64,000 nt of DNA from Clostridia bacterium. GTDB lineage: Bacteria; Bacillota; Clostridia; UBA1381; UBA9506. The notes under the pieces are model-generated. The model did not search any database and was not told where the DNA came from. It worked only from the letters and a program-made list of their open reading frames with translations. Positions 27,726-34,581 of this stretch are shown here, in pieces. Numbering within the stretch: the first letter of the stretch is position 1; the number at the start of each line of letters is the position of its first letter. Position numbers and translations under genes: made by a program. Location of the stretch: NCBI GenBank assembly GCA_017546245.1, contig JAFYXI010000021.1, positions 1 through 64,000 of the forward strand. The letters are read 5' to 3'.

Positions 27726-28412
27726 TCATTCGTCTACGGGTTGACCCTCCTGCTTTGAAAGCAATTCTTTAAGCTGATGTAATTCTTTCATCATTTCGGC
27801 AGCCTGTTTGCGTTCTTCTTCAATTTTTTCTCTTTCGGTATTAAGCTCTTCCATTTGTTCTTTTTTATATCTGCGGAAAAGCTTTATGCACATAAGTCCC
27901 TGATATAAAATTAAAAGCAAAAACGGAATAAAGATGCAAAGAAAATAACCAATAGGTTCTTTAAGGAACAGGAAAAATGCTCCCACATTAGGAAGTTTTG
28001 CCACATATTTACCCAATATAAATGAGTATTCTACCGGAACTTCATCATCAACACCGGTTGTTGTACCATATGTAATAAAGGCAGGTTCGCCGGTTGCTGT
28101 TGTTGTTTTCTGGCGGATTTTATGCGTAATGGTTTCGCCGTAATATTCGTCACTTTGTGAGATGAATGCAATTATATCGCCCTCTTTAAGAGTAGCCGGT
28201 GCAACATTTTTTGTAAAAACAATATCTCCTGCATCAAAATCTGTCGCACTCATCGAGTCTGTCCTTACGGTAAACGCTTTAAATCCGAATAAATTTCTGT
28301 TGTTCTGATCAAATGTATTTACCGAAATTATTGTAAATATCATCATAGCAACAGCTACTGCAAAAATAGTCCAGACCAAAGCATTTTTTACTATATTAAG
28401 TGTTTTTTTCAT
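27726..28412 (-). CDS. sipW: SipW-type (ER-type) signal peptidase I
   Basis: A 228-residue membrane protease that removes the signal peptides of TasA-like proteins. It has an N-terminal membrane helix (about 10-31), catalytic Ser in RTDSMSAT (S53), His in ETITHKI (H97) in place of the Lys of bacterial-type enzymes, and Asp in VDDEVP; this Ser-His arrangement defines the ER/SipW type. A second membrane helix lies near 150-175. The last 50 residues form a charged probable coiled coil, which is not part of the usual domain. It is flanked by its putative substrates. Confidence 0.93.
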   Translation of the reverse strand: MKKTLNIVKNALVWTIFAVAVAMMIFTIISVNTFDQNNRNLFGFKAFTVRTDSMSATDFDAGDIVFTKNVAPATLKEGDIIAFISQSDEYYGETITHKIRQKTTTATGEPAFITYGTTTGVDDEVPVEYSFILGKYVAKLPNVGAFFLFLKEPIGYFLCIFIPFLLLILYQGLMCIKLFRRYKKEQMEELNTEREKIEEERKQAAEMMKELHQLKELLSKQEGQPVDE

Positions 28413-28428
28413 TACTTTACCTCTCCTG

Positions 28429-29844
28429 TCAATTAAATTCTCTGTTCGTATTATTCTTTTTCTGCGTTGCTACTGCACACATATCAAAAGACATACTCAT
28501 ATTTTGTGTTTCGTTGCCGCTTTCCTGCGGATAATGAAACTCTGCCGTAAGTATTCGTGTTTCATTAAGCATCAGCTCTGCGCTGTCGCAGTTTTCTCGC
28601 ACAAGTCCTTCTGCTTTGCCGCTGTAGAGCATATTTCCGGTTTCTTTATCAAAGATTTTTACATTCAAAACCTTTGCAAGTCCGCCGCTTAATTTATCAA
28701 AATAAATTTTGTAATATACCGCATCAGAGCCTTCGTTTTCAATAAAGAAATCTTTTCTTACCGTCATTCCCGGCTCAAACAAAAATTCATCCTGCGTAAT
28801 AATCGGTTTGCTGTCGTTTAAATTTATCTCAACCGTTCCGGTTTTAAAAACGTTTTCGTCAACCATTACAATAGAATAAACCAACGCAAAGGTTGTAACG
28901 CACAAGCATATTGCAAGAATTACAATTATTACTATACAGATAGTCAGTTTTTTTATAAGCGCATTTTGTTCTGCTTTTGTTTTGCTTTTCTTTTTCTTAA
29001 AAAGTAAAATTAAAAAAATTACCAAAATCGAAATGCATATTAAAACAATCCACAAAACCGGAGCAGCCGCGTCTCCCGTAAGCGGAGGATTTATAAGCTG
29101 ACCTGTCGGTCTCTGAACTGCTGCAGCGTCGGTGGGAGCTGCTTGTCCTTCTTCCTGCCATTGCTGCGAAGCCTCCGGCTGCATACCAGGCATAGCTGTC
29201 TCACCGTCAGGAGATGCGACCGGTTTGTTTTCGTCCTCTTTAATTGGAGGTATCGTAGCATCGCTGCCACCCGGTGTTATTACCTGATGCTCACCCGAAA
29301 CAGACGGAATAACAGGTTTTATCGGTTTGGCATTATTGCCTGTGTGTCCCGGACGTCCTTCGTCAGCGGTATATGCCCACCACTTAAAATCTGCAACCAA
29401 TTGTTTATTCTGATACTCGTTACCCACACTTGTATCAAGATAGACCGAAATTTTATAAATTAAATCCACGGTTTTGTTTACTGCCGAAATTGAATGTTCT
29501 AAATCGGGCATATCTTTTAGCAATCCGTCATAAAGCGGATTATCTTCACCATTTAAAACAACCTTGCATTTTAATACTTCTGCAAGCTTTTCATGGCCTT
29601 TTCTCACATCGGCAGTAAAATATACGCTAATAGTACCGTTATACGAAACGCTGATGTTGTAAATATTTGTTTCACAGTCGCCCGGAAACATATTGGTTAC
29701 ACTAAAGGGAACACTTTCTTCTGCGTTATTTTTGTATATCGACAAAACATTTTCTTTTGCCAGCGCACTTATTGCAAATACCTGCAACGCTATCAGCAAA
29801 AATGCTGCTGTTCTGAGTATTCTGCAAGCAATGCGATTTTTCAT
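28429..29844 (-). CDS. Two-domain TasA-like membrane protein with internal sorting-like signal
   Basis: About 471 residues from ATG 29844 (a GTG at 29853 is in frame but less well placed). Order: signal peptide (AAFLLIALQVFAISALA), TasA-like domain one (about 30-165, with GNEYQNKQLVADFKWWAYT), Pro-rich linker, PPLTGD followed by a hydrophobic helix and KKKKSK (about 250-290) exactly like a wall-sorting signal, then a second hydrophobic helix (KLTICIVIIVILAICLCV) and TasA-like domain two to the C-terminus (FKTGTVEINLND; FEPGMTVRKDFF). It reads as a fusion of a sortase-type protein and a SipW-type protein. Topology would put both domains outside, joined by a membrane hairpin. It may initiate or anchor the fibre. 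Confidence 0.75.
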   Translation of the reverse strand: MKNRIACRILRTAAFLLIALQVFAISALAKENVLSIYKNNAEESVPFSVTNMFPGDCETNIYNISVSYNGTISVYFTADVRKGHEKLAEVLKCKVVLNGEDNPLYDGLLKDMPDLEHSISAVNKTVDLIYKISVYLDTSVGNEYQNKQLVADFKWWAYTADEGRPGHTGNNAKPIKPVIPSVSGEHQVITPGGSDATIPPIKEDENKPVASPDGETAMPGMQPEASQQWQEEGQAAPTDAAAVQRPTGQLINPPLTGDAAAPVLWIVLICISILVIFLILLFKKKKSKTKAEQNALIKKLTICIVIIVILAICLCVTTFALVYSIVMVDENVFKTGTVEINLNDSKPIITQDEFLFEPGMTVRKDFFIENEGSDAVYYKIYFDKLSGGLAKVLNVKIFDKETGNMLYSGKAEGLVRENCDSAELMLNETRILTAEFHYPQESGNETQNMSMSFDMCAVATQKKNNTNREFN

Positions 29845-29907
29845 ATCTATCACCGCATTTCATTTTAATTTTATAAAAAACAGCATAAAATCTGTCTGTT
29901 AACAGAT

Positions 29908-30474
29908 TTATTGTCCGTTTATATTTATAGTTTTTATAATTCTGTTATACAGATTATCAAGCAACAGCTGTGTTTTTTCACCATCATCCCATACTGCATA
30001 ATCAACAATTGCCGAAAGTGTTGAATATATAAAAATTTCTGCCTGATCGAACGTGCAATTAAAAATTTCCATAAGCTTTTTGGCATAATCGGCATATGAA
30101 TAATTAAAATCCTTCATAGTTTCACGCATTCGTTTGCCGAATACGGGACTAACGGTAATCTGAATTACGCATCTGAGTTCGGTTTTGTATTTATCAATTT
30201 CCTCCAAAAGAATATCAAAGTATTGTTTTGGAGATGCTGTATGCTTTAAGGTAAAAGCAAACAGCTTGTCAACCACCTTCGATAAGCCATATTTTCCGGC
30301 GCTTATCCAAATATCATCCTTGTTATCAAACCAATAATACAGGCTGCTTTGAGCCAGCTTTGCCTCTCTGCACAAATCGCCTATTGAGGCGTTTGCCAAT
30401 CCTTTTTTTAAAAGATACTCCCATGTTGTCGCAATAATTGTTTTTTTCTTGTCGGACATAGTAAAACTGTCCAT
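29908..30474 (-). CDS. TetR-family transcriptional regulator
   Basis: A 188-residue regulator with an N-terminal helix-turn-helix (about residues 24-52: ASIGDLCREAKLAQSSLYYW) and a helical ligand/dimer domain after it. It is the first gene of the leftward surface-protein operon, 63 bp before the next gene. A 16-bp palindrome at 30516-30531, 42 bp before its start codon, is a likely binding site, so it probably represses or tunes its own operon. The start has AAAGGAATG ahead. The region 5' to it, up to the hairpin at 30550, shows no convincing promoter in this orientation. Confidence 0.9.
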   Translation of the reverse strand: MDSFTMSDKKKTIIATTWEYLLKKGLANASIGDLCREAKLAQSSLYYWFDNKDDIWISAGKYGLSKVVDKLFAFTLKHTASPKQYFDILLEEIDKYKTELRCVIQITVSPVFGKRMRETMKDFNYSYADYAKKLMEIFNCTFDQAEIFIYSTLSAIVDYAVWDDGEKTQLLLDNLYNRIIKTININGQ

Positions 30475-30515
30475 TTAAATTCATTCCTTTCATTTATTTT
30501 TTTGCCGGGGTAATG

Positions 30516-30531
30516 TGTAATGTTCATTACA
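30516..30531. promoter_or_regulatory. Candidate TetR operator
   Basis: A perfect 7-bp inverted repeat around TT: TGTAATGTTCATTACA. It is 42 bp upstream of the TetR start and outside the putative invertible segment, so it would stay in place and lie inside any leader transcribed leftward through the left site. Binding is inferred. Confidence 0.55.
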
Positions 30532-30549
30532 GAACATAGCAAAAAAATA

Positions 30550-30583
30550 TGCCTGCGACATAATCGAAATTATGTCGCAGGCA
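30550..30583. repeat. Left site of the putative invertible segment (hairpin)
   Basis: A 15-bp perfect stem with CGAA loop. Its inner 18 bp, ACATAATCGAAATTATGT (30558-30575), recur in inverted orientation at 30807-30824. The outer GC-rich arms (TGCCTGCG) are unique to this side. Reading leftward, the stem is followed by TATTTTTTT, so in this orientation it also looks like a terminator insulating TetR. Confidence 0.75.
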
Positions 30584-30629
30584 AAGAGACTTTTTATTTA
30601 AAAAGTTAAATTAAATTTCTTAAAACTGC

Positions 30630-30705
30630 AAAAAAAGGCATAATTATAAGACCGGCTATGTAGATTTTGCTAAACCGGTCTTGTAATTATGTTTATTTTT
30701 TTTGC
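30630..30705. terminator. Bidirectional terminator inside the invertible segment
   Basis: Sixteen-base arms 30640-30655 and 30675-30690 pair with one G-U, with ACCGG/CCGGT at the stem top. TTTATTTTTTTT follows on the plus strand and CCTTTTTTT on the minus strand. It separates the promoter from the far end of the segment in either orientation. Confidence 0.82.
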
Positions 30706-30740
30706 AATTTGCTTTTTTTAAAAAAATATATGTAAAATTA

Positions 30741-30769
30741 TTGACAAAACTTAGCTAACGTGTTATACT
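30741..30769 (+). promoter_or_regulatory. Consensus sigma-A promoter inside the invertible segment
   Basis: TTGACA at 30741-30746, 17-bp spacer, TATACT at 30764-30769, with AT-rich sequence upstream. Expected start is about 30776. Downstream within 60 bases is a hairpin with T tract, so in this orientation it yields only a short RNA. Confidence 0.85.
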
Positions 30770-30775
30770 TATCCA

Positions 30776-30834
30776 GCAATTAAAACTAGTGCAGTATATG
30801 TTTCCCACATAATTTCGATTATGTGGTTTTTTAT
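30776..30834 (+). ncRNA. Possible short RNA from the switch promoter
   Basis: The span from the predicted start of the consensus promoter to the T tract after the hairpin at 30805-30826 is about 55-60 nt. It may be a mere abortive product of the OFF state, or a small RNA marking that orientation. No open frame is in it. Confidence 0.4.
30804..30834 (+). terminator. Right site of the putative invertible segment, also a terminator
   Basis: Stem CCACATAAT/ATTATGTGG with loop TTCG (30805-30826), followed by TTTTTTATT. The inner 18 bp at 30807-30824 are the inverted copy of 30558-30575. The T tract lies outside the repeat and overlaps the stop codon of the recombinase gene. Confidence 0.78.
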
Positions 30835-31670
30835 TGCCTTAAAAGCCCTAATTGCTGTATTTGACGTCGGTGCACATCACCTGTTTCCATAGTATAAATA
30901 CGCGTGGTGTTAATGTTTGAATGCCCCAAAATATCAGCAAGACGTGCAATATCTTTTTGAATGGAATAATATGTTCGTGCAAAAAGATGTCTTAAATTGT
31001 GCGGAAACACCTTTTCTTTAGCTACCCCTGCACTTTTGCATAAAGATTTCATCATTTTCCATATTGTGCTTCTGTCGAGCGGCTTTCCTGATTTTGTAAT
31101 GAAGACCGAACCGCTTGTTATTTTTTGCTCTTTAGCATATTCGGTCAACATTTTGCAAAGCTCTTTAGGCAAAATTACAATCCGCATTTTTCCTTTACAG
31201 CTTATAGTCGCCTTTCTTGCACGCACAGCCTCAATAGTTATAAAAGAAAGCTCAGACACTCTTATTCCGCAGGCACATATTGTCTGCATAAGATAGTAAA
31301 GTCTTTCGTTCTTTTTATTTTTTGCAGCGTTTAGCAGTCTTTCATATTCTGATTTAGTAAGTTCTTTGCTTCTTTCTGCAAAAATTTGCTTTTGAATTTT
31401 TAAAGTTTTTACTTTGCAATCGTACCATTCATTAAAAGTAAAAAAGCTGTTAAGAGAAGATATAACCGAATTTGCACTTGCAGGAGCATAATTTTCTATA
31501 AGATGCTGTTTGTATTTAAGCACAACGCTTTTGTTAATTTCTGCATTACTGCACCATTTCGTAAATGCCCTTATATCACGTATATATTTTTCTAACGTCG
31601 ATAAAGATTTTTCTTCGTCTATTAAATATTCTTTAAAATTTTCTATCATTTTGTTACTGATTTTTTTCAT
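30831..31670 (-). CDS. Tyrosine recombinase (XerC/D-like), probable dedicated invertase
   Basis: A 279-residue site-specific recombinase. It has an N-terminal SAM-like core-binding domain (about 5-95) and a C-terminal catalytic domain with the full set of active residues: R137 in CGIRVSEL, a Lys near 159-161, H224 and R227 in PHNLRHLF, H250 in LGHSNINTT, and nucleophile Y259. It is the size of small invertases and XerC/D-like enzymes, not large phage integrases. AAGGAG precedes ATG 31670. No phage, conjugation or att-tRNA features accompany it. Its stop codon is 6 bp from the right 18-bp site, so it probably flips the adjacent promoter segment; this is inference from context. Confidence 0.92.
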   Translation of the reverse strand: MKKISNKMIENFKEYLIDEEKSLSTLEKYIRDIRAFTKWCSNAEINKSVVLKYKQHLIENYAPASANSVISSLNSFFTFNEWYDCKVKTLKIQKQIFAERSKELTKSEYERLLNAAKNKKNERLYYLMQTICACGIRVSELSFITIEAVRARKATISCKGKMRIVILPKELCKMLTEYAKEQKITSGSVFITKSGKPLDRSTIWKMMKSLCKSAGVAKEKVFPHNLRHLFARTYYSIQKDIARLADILGHSNINTTRIYTMETGDVHRRQIQQLGLLRQ

Positions 31671-31756
31671 GTTTTGTCAACTCCTTTATTCTATTTTACC
31701 ACGTTTTTAAGAATATATAAGGATTGTCAATGCTTTAACATATTTAAAAAATAAGC

Positions 31757-31909
31757 GAGGAGCTGTCTTGATAATCATTTTTTATAAATATTTATGCACG
31801 AAATGTTGCAGGGAACGCATTAATGCGTTCCGCGGAATGGATAAATCCATTCCCTACAACCAAACCTTGCATAATTATTCGCTATATATGATTATTTAGA
31901 CTGCCCCTC
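31757..31909. repeat. Modular palindromic repeat (MITE-like), copy 2
   Basis: It has the same left end and body as the element at 19462-19589 (GAGCTGTCTTGATAATCATT onward) and the same right inner part. Its end repeats are GAGGAGCTGTC and GACTGCCCCTC. It carries palindrome GGAACGCATTAATGCGTTCC (31812-31831) plus an extra hairpin, GGAATGGATAAATCCATTCC (31834-31853), absent from copy 1. The length difference is due mainly to that added module. Confidence 0.85.
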
Positions 31910-31990
31910 ATTTTATCATCAGTACACATTAATAAAACGTGTTTAGACTTTGTTCTGAACACGTTGTTTTATTTATCTTGCCATATCATT

Positions 31991-32395
31991 TTACGATACG
32001 ATGTTATCTTTTAAATTTTTTTGTTCTTTTATAACCTTTTCTTTAATTCTAAGACATCTGTAAACCTCAATTACGGTTGTTCTGCTTTCTGAACGCAGTT
32101 TTGACAAATCTAAATATCCTTCGCAGTTAATTGCCTGATTAATATCATTCGAACACAAGCCTGCAAAGCTTTCTGTGTCGGACGAATCGTTTAAAAAATA
32201 ATTTATACCCACATTAAAGTAATCTGCTATTTTGCCAATCATTTCGATGCTGGGTATTCTTATACCTGTTTCGTAATTAGACCAGCAGCTTCGTGATATA
32301 AACAATTTTTGTGCTAATTTATCCTGAGTTAAGCCTGCATTAATGCGCAGCTTTTTAAGTTTGATATGAAGATTGGTTTTTTTAATGTTGTTCAT
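31991..32395 (-). CDS. XRE-family DNA-binding regulator
   Basis: A 134-residue protein. Residues about 10-65 form a Cro/CI-type helix-turn-helix (LRINAGLTQDKLAQKLFISR; NYETGIRIPSIEMIGKIADYF). The C-terminal half is a short helical tail rich in Lys and Glu, without a recognised domain. It is transcribed alone. It may control the neighbouring secreted-protein or surface operons, but nothing in the sequence ties it to a target. Confidence 0.87.
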   Translation of the reverse strand: MNNIKKTNLHIKLKKLRINAGLTQDKLAQKLFISRSCWSNYETGIRIPSIEMIGKIADYFNVGINYFLNDSSDTESFAGLCSNDINQAINCEGYLDLSKLRSESRTTVIEVYRCLRIKEKVIKEQKNLKDNIVS

Positions 32396-32527
32396 TGCTG
32401 TATATTTCCTTTTGTCGTTATATAAATTATTTTATATAAGCATATCAACTGCGTTCAAATATTTCAATAGTTTGCTACGATACGCGACATTTTTTTACAA
32501 TTTGTGACATTTGTTATATCAAAAAAA

Positions 32528-32610
32528 TAAAAGCATTAAATGCTTTTTAAAAATTTTTTATTTTTGATTTATACCGCAGCAAGACCGCCGGCTGCAAGCC
32601 GGCGGTCTTG
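32528..32610. terminator. Tandem hairpins after the small secreted protein gene
   Basis: A very strong 14-bp stem with 3-base loop (32580-32610, AAGACCGCCGGC core), then a shorter AAAAGCATTAAATGCTTTTT hairpin (32528-32547) with T-rich flank. Together they probably end leftward transcription from 32645 and block rightward read-through. Confidence 0.72.
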
Positions 32611-32644
32611 ACTTGGTTAAGTCAAAGTGAGAAGATGCCCCAAA

Positions 32645-33079
32645 TCAGGTAAGGTCTATAACGTTGCTGGTTTTATAGAAGGTTTCTACAGTGCTCCAGC
32701 TGCTTGTATACGCTCTGTGGGTAAGATACAGTCTGTAATAATAGCCTGTTGAAACAGTATGTTCTTCATCTACAACTGCCCAGTCTGCACCCATATCACT
32801 CCATGTTCTTATTGTTTCCCATTTACTGCCGTTATGATACTGTAATTCGACAACAACACCTGCATTATAACCATTGCGAACATCCGTACCACCATAACAA
32901 ATGAGAGTGTTATTTGAACCCAACTCCAAATTGTTCGACATTAAAGTTATGGCTATGTTATACGGTGCAGCAACATTGTTTTCAGGTTGTGCTGCAAAGG
33001 CGTGCATGCCTGTTGCTGTTAGGCACAGCATTGCCGCTGCAAGCAGGGCAATAAGTTTTTTAAGACTTGGTTTTTTCAT
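32645..33079 (-). CDS. Small secreted protein of unknown function
   Basis: A 144-residue protein with a clear Sec signal peptide (KKLIALLAAAMLCLTATG, cut near AFAA-QP, about residue 30). The mature part, about 115 residues, is beta-rich with many aromatic residues and looks like a single Ig-like or lectin-like beta sandwich (VVVELQYHNGSKWETIRTW; YYYRLYLTHRAY). No family was recognised. It has its own ribosome site (AAAGGAGG) and lies about 70 bp after the ECF sigma/anti-sigma genes, so it may be part of their output. Confidence 0.75.
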   Translation of the reverse strand: MKKPSLKKLIALLAAAMLCLTATGMHAFAAQPENNVAAPYNIAITLMSNNLELGSNNTLICYGGTDVRNGYNAGVVVELQYHNGSKWETIRTWSDMGADWAVVDEEHTVSTGYYYRLYLTHRAYTSSWSTVETFYKTSNVIDLT

Positions 33080-33149
33080 AAAAAAATCCTCCTTTAATTT
33101 TGTTTTACACTATATAAAACCTTATTAAAGGAGGAAAGGGGACAAAATT

Positions 33150-33845
33150 TTATTTATTTTTTAAAACCTTTACATTTTCTGCAATTTTTACAAGTTCTTC
33201 TTTAGTAATATTTCCAGTAATGTGATAGAAAAATGCGTCATCGCTCCAACTAATAGCATTATCAATAGGATTTGTAATATAAACTGCATCACAAGTTCCA
33301 ACAATAATTTTCTCAGCATTTGCCGTTTCGGTATCAACATTTAAATTATCATCTACATCACCAATAATAAGATTAAAATACTTATCGTTTTCTAAAAACT
33401 TTAAACGAATTCTTCCCTTTGACGATAATCCATTTTCAACTTCAAACCCAACAGGAACATAGTTTAATATTACATTATCATCCGAATATACTATTCCACC
33501 GCTTTCGTTGGTATTATAATCGGTATTTGGCTGCGAAAATTCCTGCACAAAATTTAAAAATCTTGTTTTCCATGCCGAAACATCTGCTACTCTTAAAAAT
33601 ATCATGCCGGCAGTTAAAACCAGAACTACGCAGGCTGCAATGCGCATTGTTCTTAATCTGCGCCTGCGTTGCAGCTTTTCGCGCTCAGCATTAAAAATTT
33701 GCTGCATTTTTAAGTTATGCTTTTCAGATAATTCAACGCAGTCTTCGCCCGGCAGCTTTTCGGCGCCTATTTCTTCTGCCGCAAGCTTTGCCGCCTCGTC
33801 AATAATTTTTTCAAGGGTATCGTTTAAATATTCTTCATTTTTCAT
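33150..33845 (-). CDS. Membrane anti-sigma-factor-like protein (DUF4367 type)
   Basis: A 231-residue single-pass protein. It has an acidic cytoplasmic N-terminal region (1-75), a basic stop (RRRRLRTMR), one membrane helix (IAACVVLVLTAGMIFLRV, about 85-102), and an extracellular domain (about 130-230) of the DUF4367 type found in clostridial anti-sigma partners. Its start overlaps the sigma gene stop by 4 bp (33842-33845), which indicates translational coupling. It probably holds the sigma factor inactive until an envelope signal arrives. Confidence 0.82.
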   Translation of the reverse strand: MKNEEYLNDTLEKIIDEAAKLAAEEIGAEKLPGEDCVELSEKHNLKMQQIFNAEREKLQRRRRLRTMRIAACVVLVLTAGMIFLRVADVSAWKTRFLNFVQEFSQPNTDYNTNESGGIVYSDDNVILNYVPVGFEVENGLSSKGRIRLKFLENDKYFNLIIGDVDDNLNVDTETANAEKIIVGTCDAVYITNPIDNAISWSDDAFFYHITGNITKEELVKIAENVKVLKNK

Positions 33846-34387
33846 ACTGTCTTTTCCCCCTCTTCAAGAGCATTAACAATCTTCGCTTTGGCTCGGGTCA
33901 GTCTTTTTTTCACATTTTCGGGTGTAATATTTAAAAATTCTGCTATTTGCTCTCTGCTCATATCATAAACACGCCTTAAAAGCAACACATCGCCGTATTT
34001 TGGATCAAGCTGTTTTATAATTTCTTTTGTATTATGTAAAGTTTCTTTATTTATTACAAGATTTTCAACATCAGAATCGCCGCCAATTGCCATATATTCT
34101 TCTGTCAATTCTTCATTCTTTTCACTTTTCTTTGACTTTTTTAACATAGTTTTTGCAACATTCATAGCCGTAATATATAAAAATGTACGTGTGCGCGCAA
34201 ATTCGTTTTCGTCTATTTTATAAAGATTTTTAATAACTCTTATAAAGGTTTCCTGCAATACTTCTTCTGCCATTTCTTTATTGTGCAAATAGTCATATAC
34301 TTTTAAATATACGGCTTTATGATGTTCGGCATACACACGTTCAATCTTTTTCAAATCTTCCGGGGTTTCGATTAACATTATAAACAT
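33842..34387 (-). CDS. ECF-type RNA polymerase sigma factor
   Basis: About 181 residues from ATG 34387, chosen because AAAGGTAGGG lies just upstream; the frame opens further at 34408. It has the sigma-2 region (YDYLHNKEMAEEVLQETFIR, about 35-55) and sigma-4 helix-turn-helix (SREQIAEFLNITPENVKKRL, about 145-165), with no region 3, as in ECF sigmas. It is followed with overlap by a membrane anti-sigma-like gene. The nearby secreted protein is a possible regulon member. Confidence 0.92.
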   Translation of the reverse strand: MFIMLIETPEDLKKIERVYAEHHKAVYLKVYDYLHNKEMAEEVLQETFIRVIKNLYKIDENEFARTRTFLYITAMNVAKTMLKKSKKSEKNEELTEEYMAIGGDSDVENLVINKETLHNTKEIIKQLDPKYGDVLLLRRVYDMSREQIAEFLNITPENVKKRLTRAKAKIVNALEEGEKTV

Positions 34388-34445
34388 ACAAACCCTACCT
34401 TTCGTCAAAAACTTTAATTGTCATTATTTTAACCTTTCGCCCCTC

Positions 34446-34463
34446 ATTCGACAAAATTCGACA
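34446..34463. promoter_or_regulatory. Tandem ATTCGACA repeats upstream of the ECF sigma gene
   Basis: ATTCGACA occurs at 34446-34453 and 34456-34463, spaced exactly 10 bp so that both face the same side of the helix, 59 bp upstream of the chosen sigma start. It could be an operator or part of an autoregulated ECF promoter. Confidence 0.4.
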
Positions 34464-34581
34464 TTTACGGGGCAAAAAAAATATACCTTTGCTTTTTTAT
34501 GGACTTTTGGGATAACGGTGTGCGCCGTCAGACCTTAACAGTCTTATAAAATAAACTGCCAACATTTTAATTATAACAAAA

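Larger units (their letters stand above)
30558..30824. mobile_element. Putative 267-bp invertible promoter segment
   Basis: Inverted identical 18-bp sites enclose a consensus promoter (30741-30769, rightward) and a bidirectional terminator (30640-30700). A tyrosine recombinase gene ends 6 bp outside the right site. In the present orientation the promoter faces a terminator and the recombinase 3' end (OFF for the surface operon); inversion would aim it at TetR, SipW, TasA-like and sortase genes. Each piece is seen in sequence; inversion itself is inferred. Confidence 0.65.
30475..30830. other. 356-bp intergenic control region holding the putative promoter switch
   Basis: This non-coding stretch lies between the TetR start and the recombinase stop. 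From left to right it holds a 16-bp TetR-like operator, a left hairpin/recombination site, a bidirectional terminator, a consensus rightward promoter and a right hairpin/recombination site with T tract. All are listed separately. No gene of any size is seen in it. Confidence 0.85.

Noticed and set aside
30831-31670. Recombinase as the integrase of a prophage or conjugative element
   Set aside because: No phage, relaxase, excisionase or tRNA attachment site is visible on either side, and the inverted sites next to the gene fit an invertase better.
31991-32395. XRE regulator as a SinR-type controller of the TasA-like operon
   Set aside because: It has a generic helix-turn-helix only, no SinI partner, and no recognisable SinR sites near the operon.
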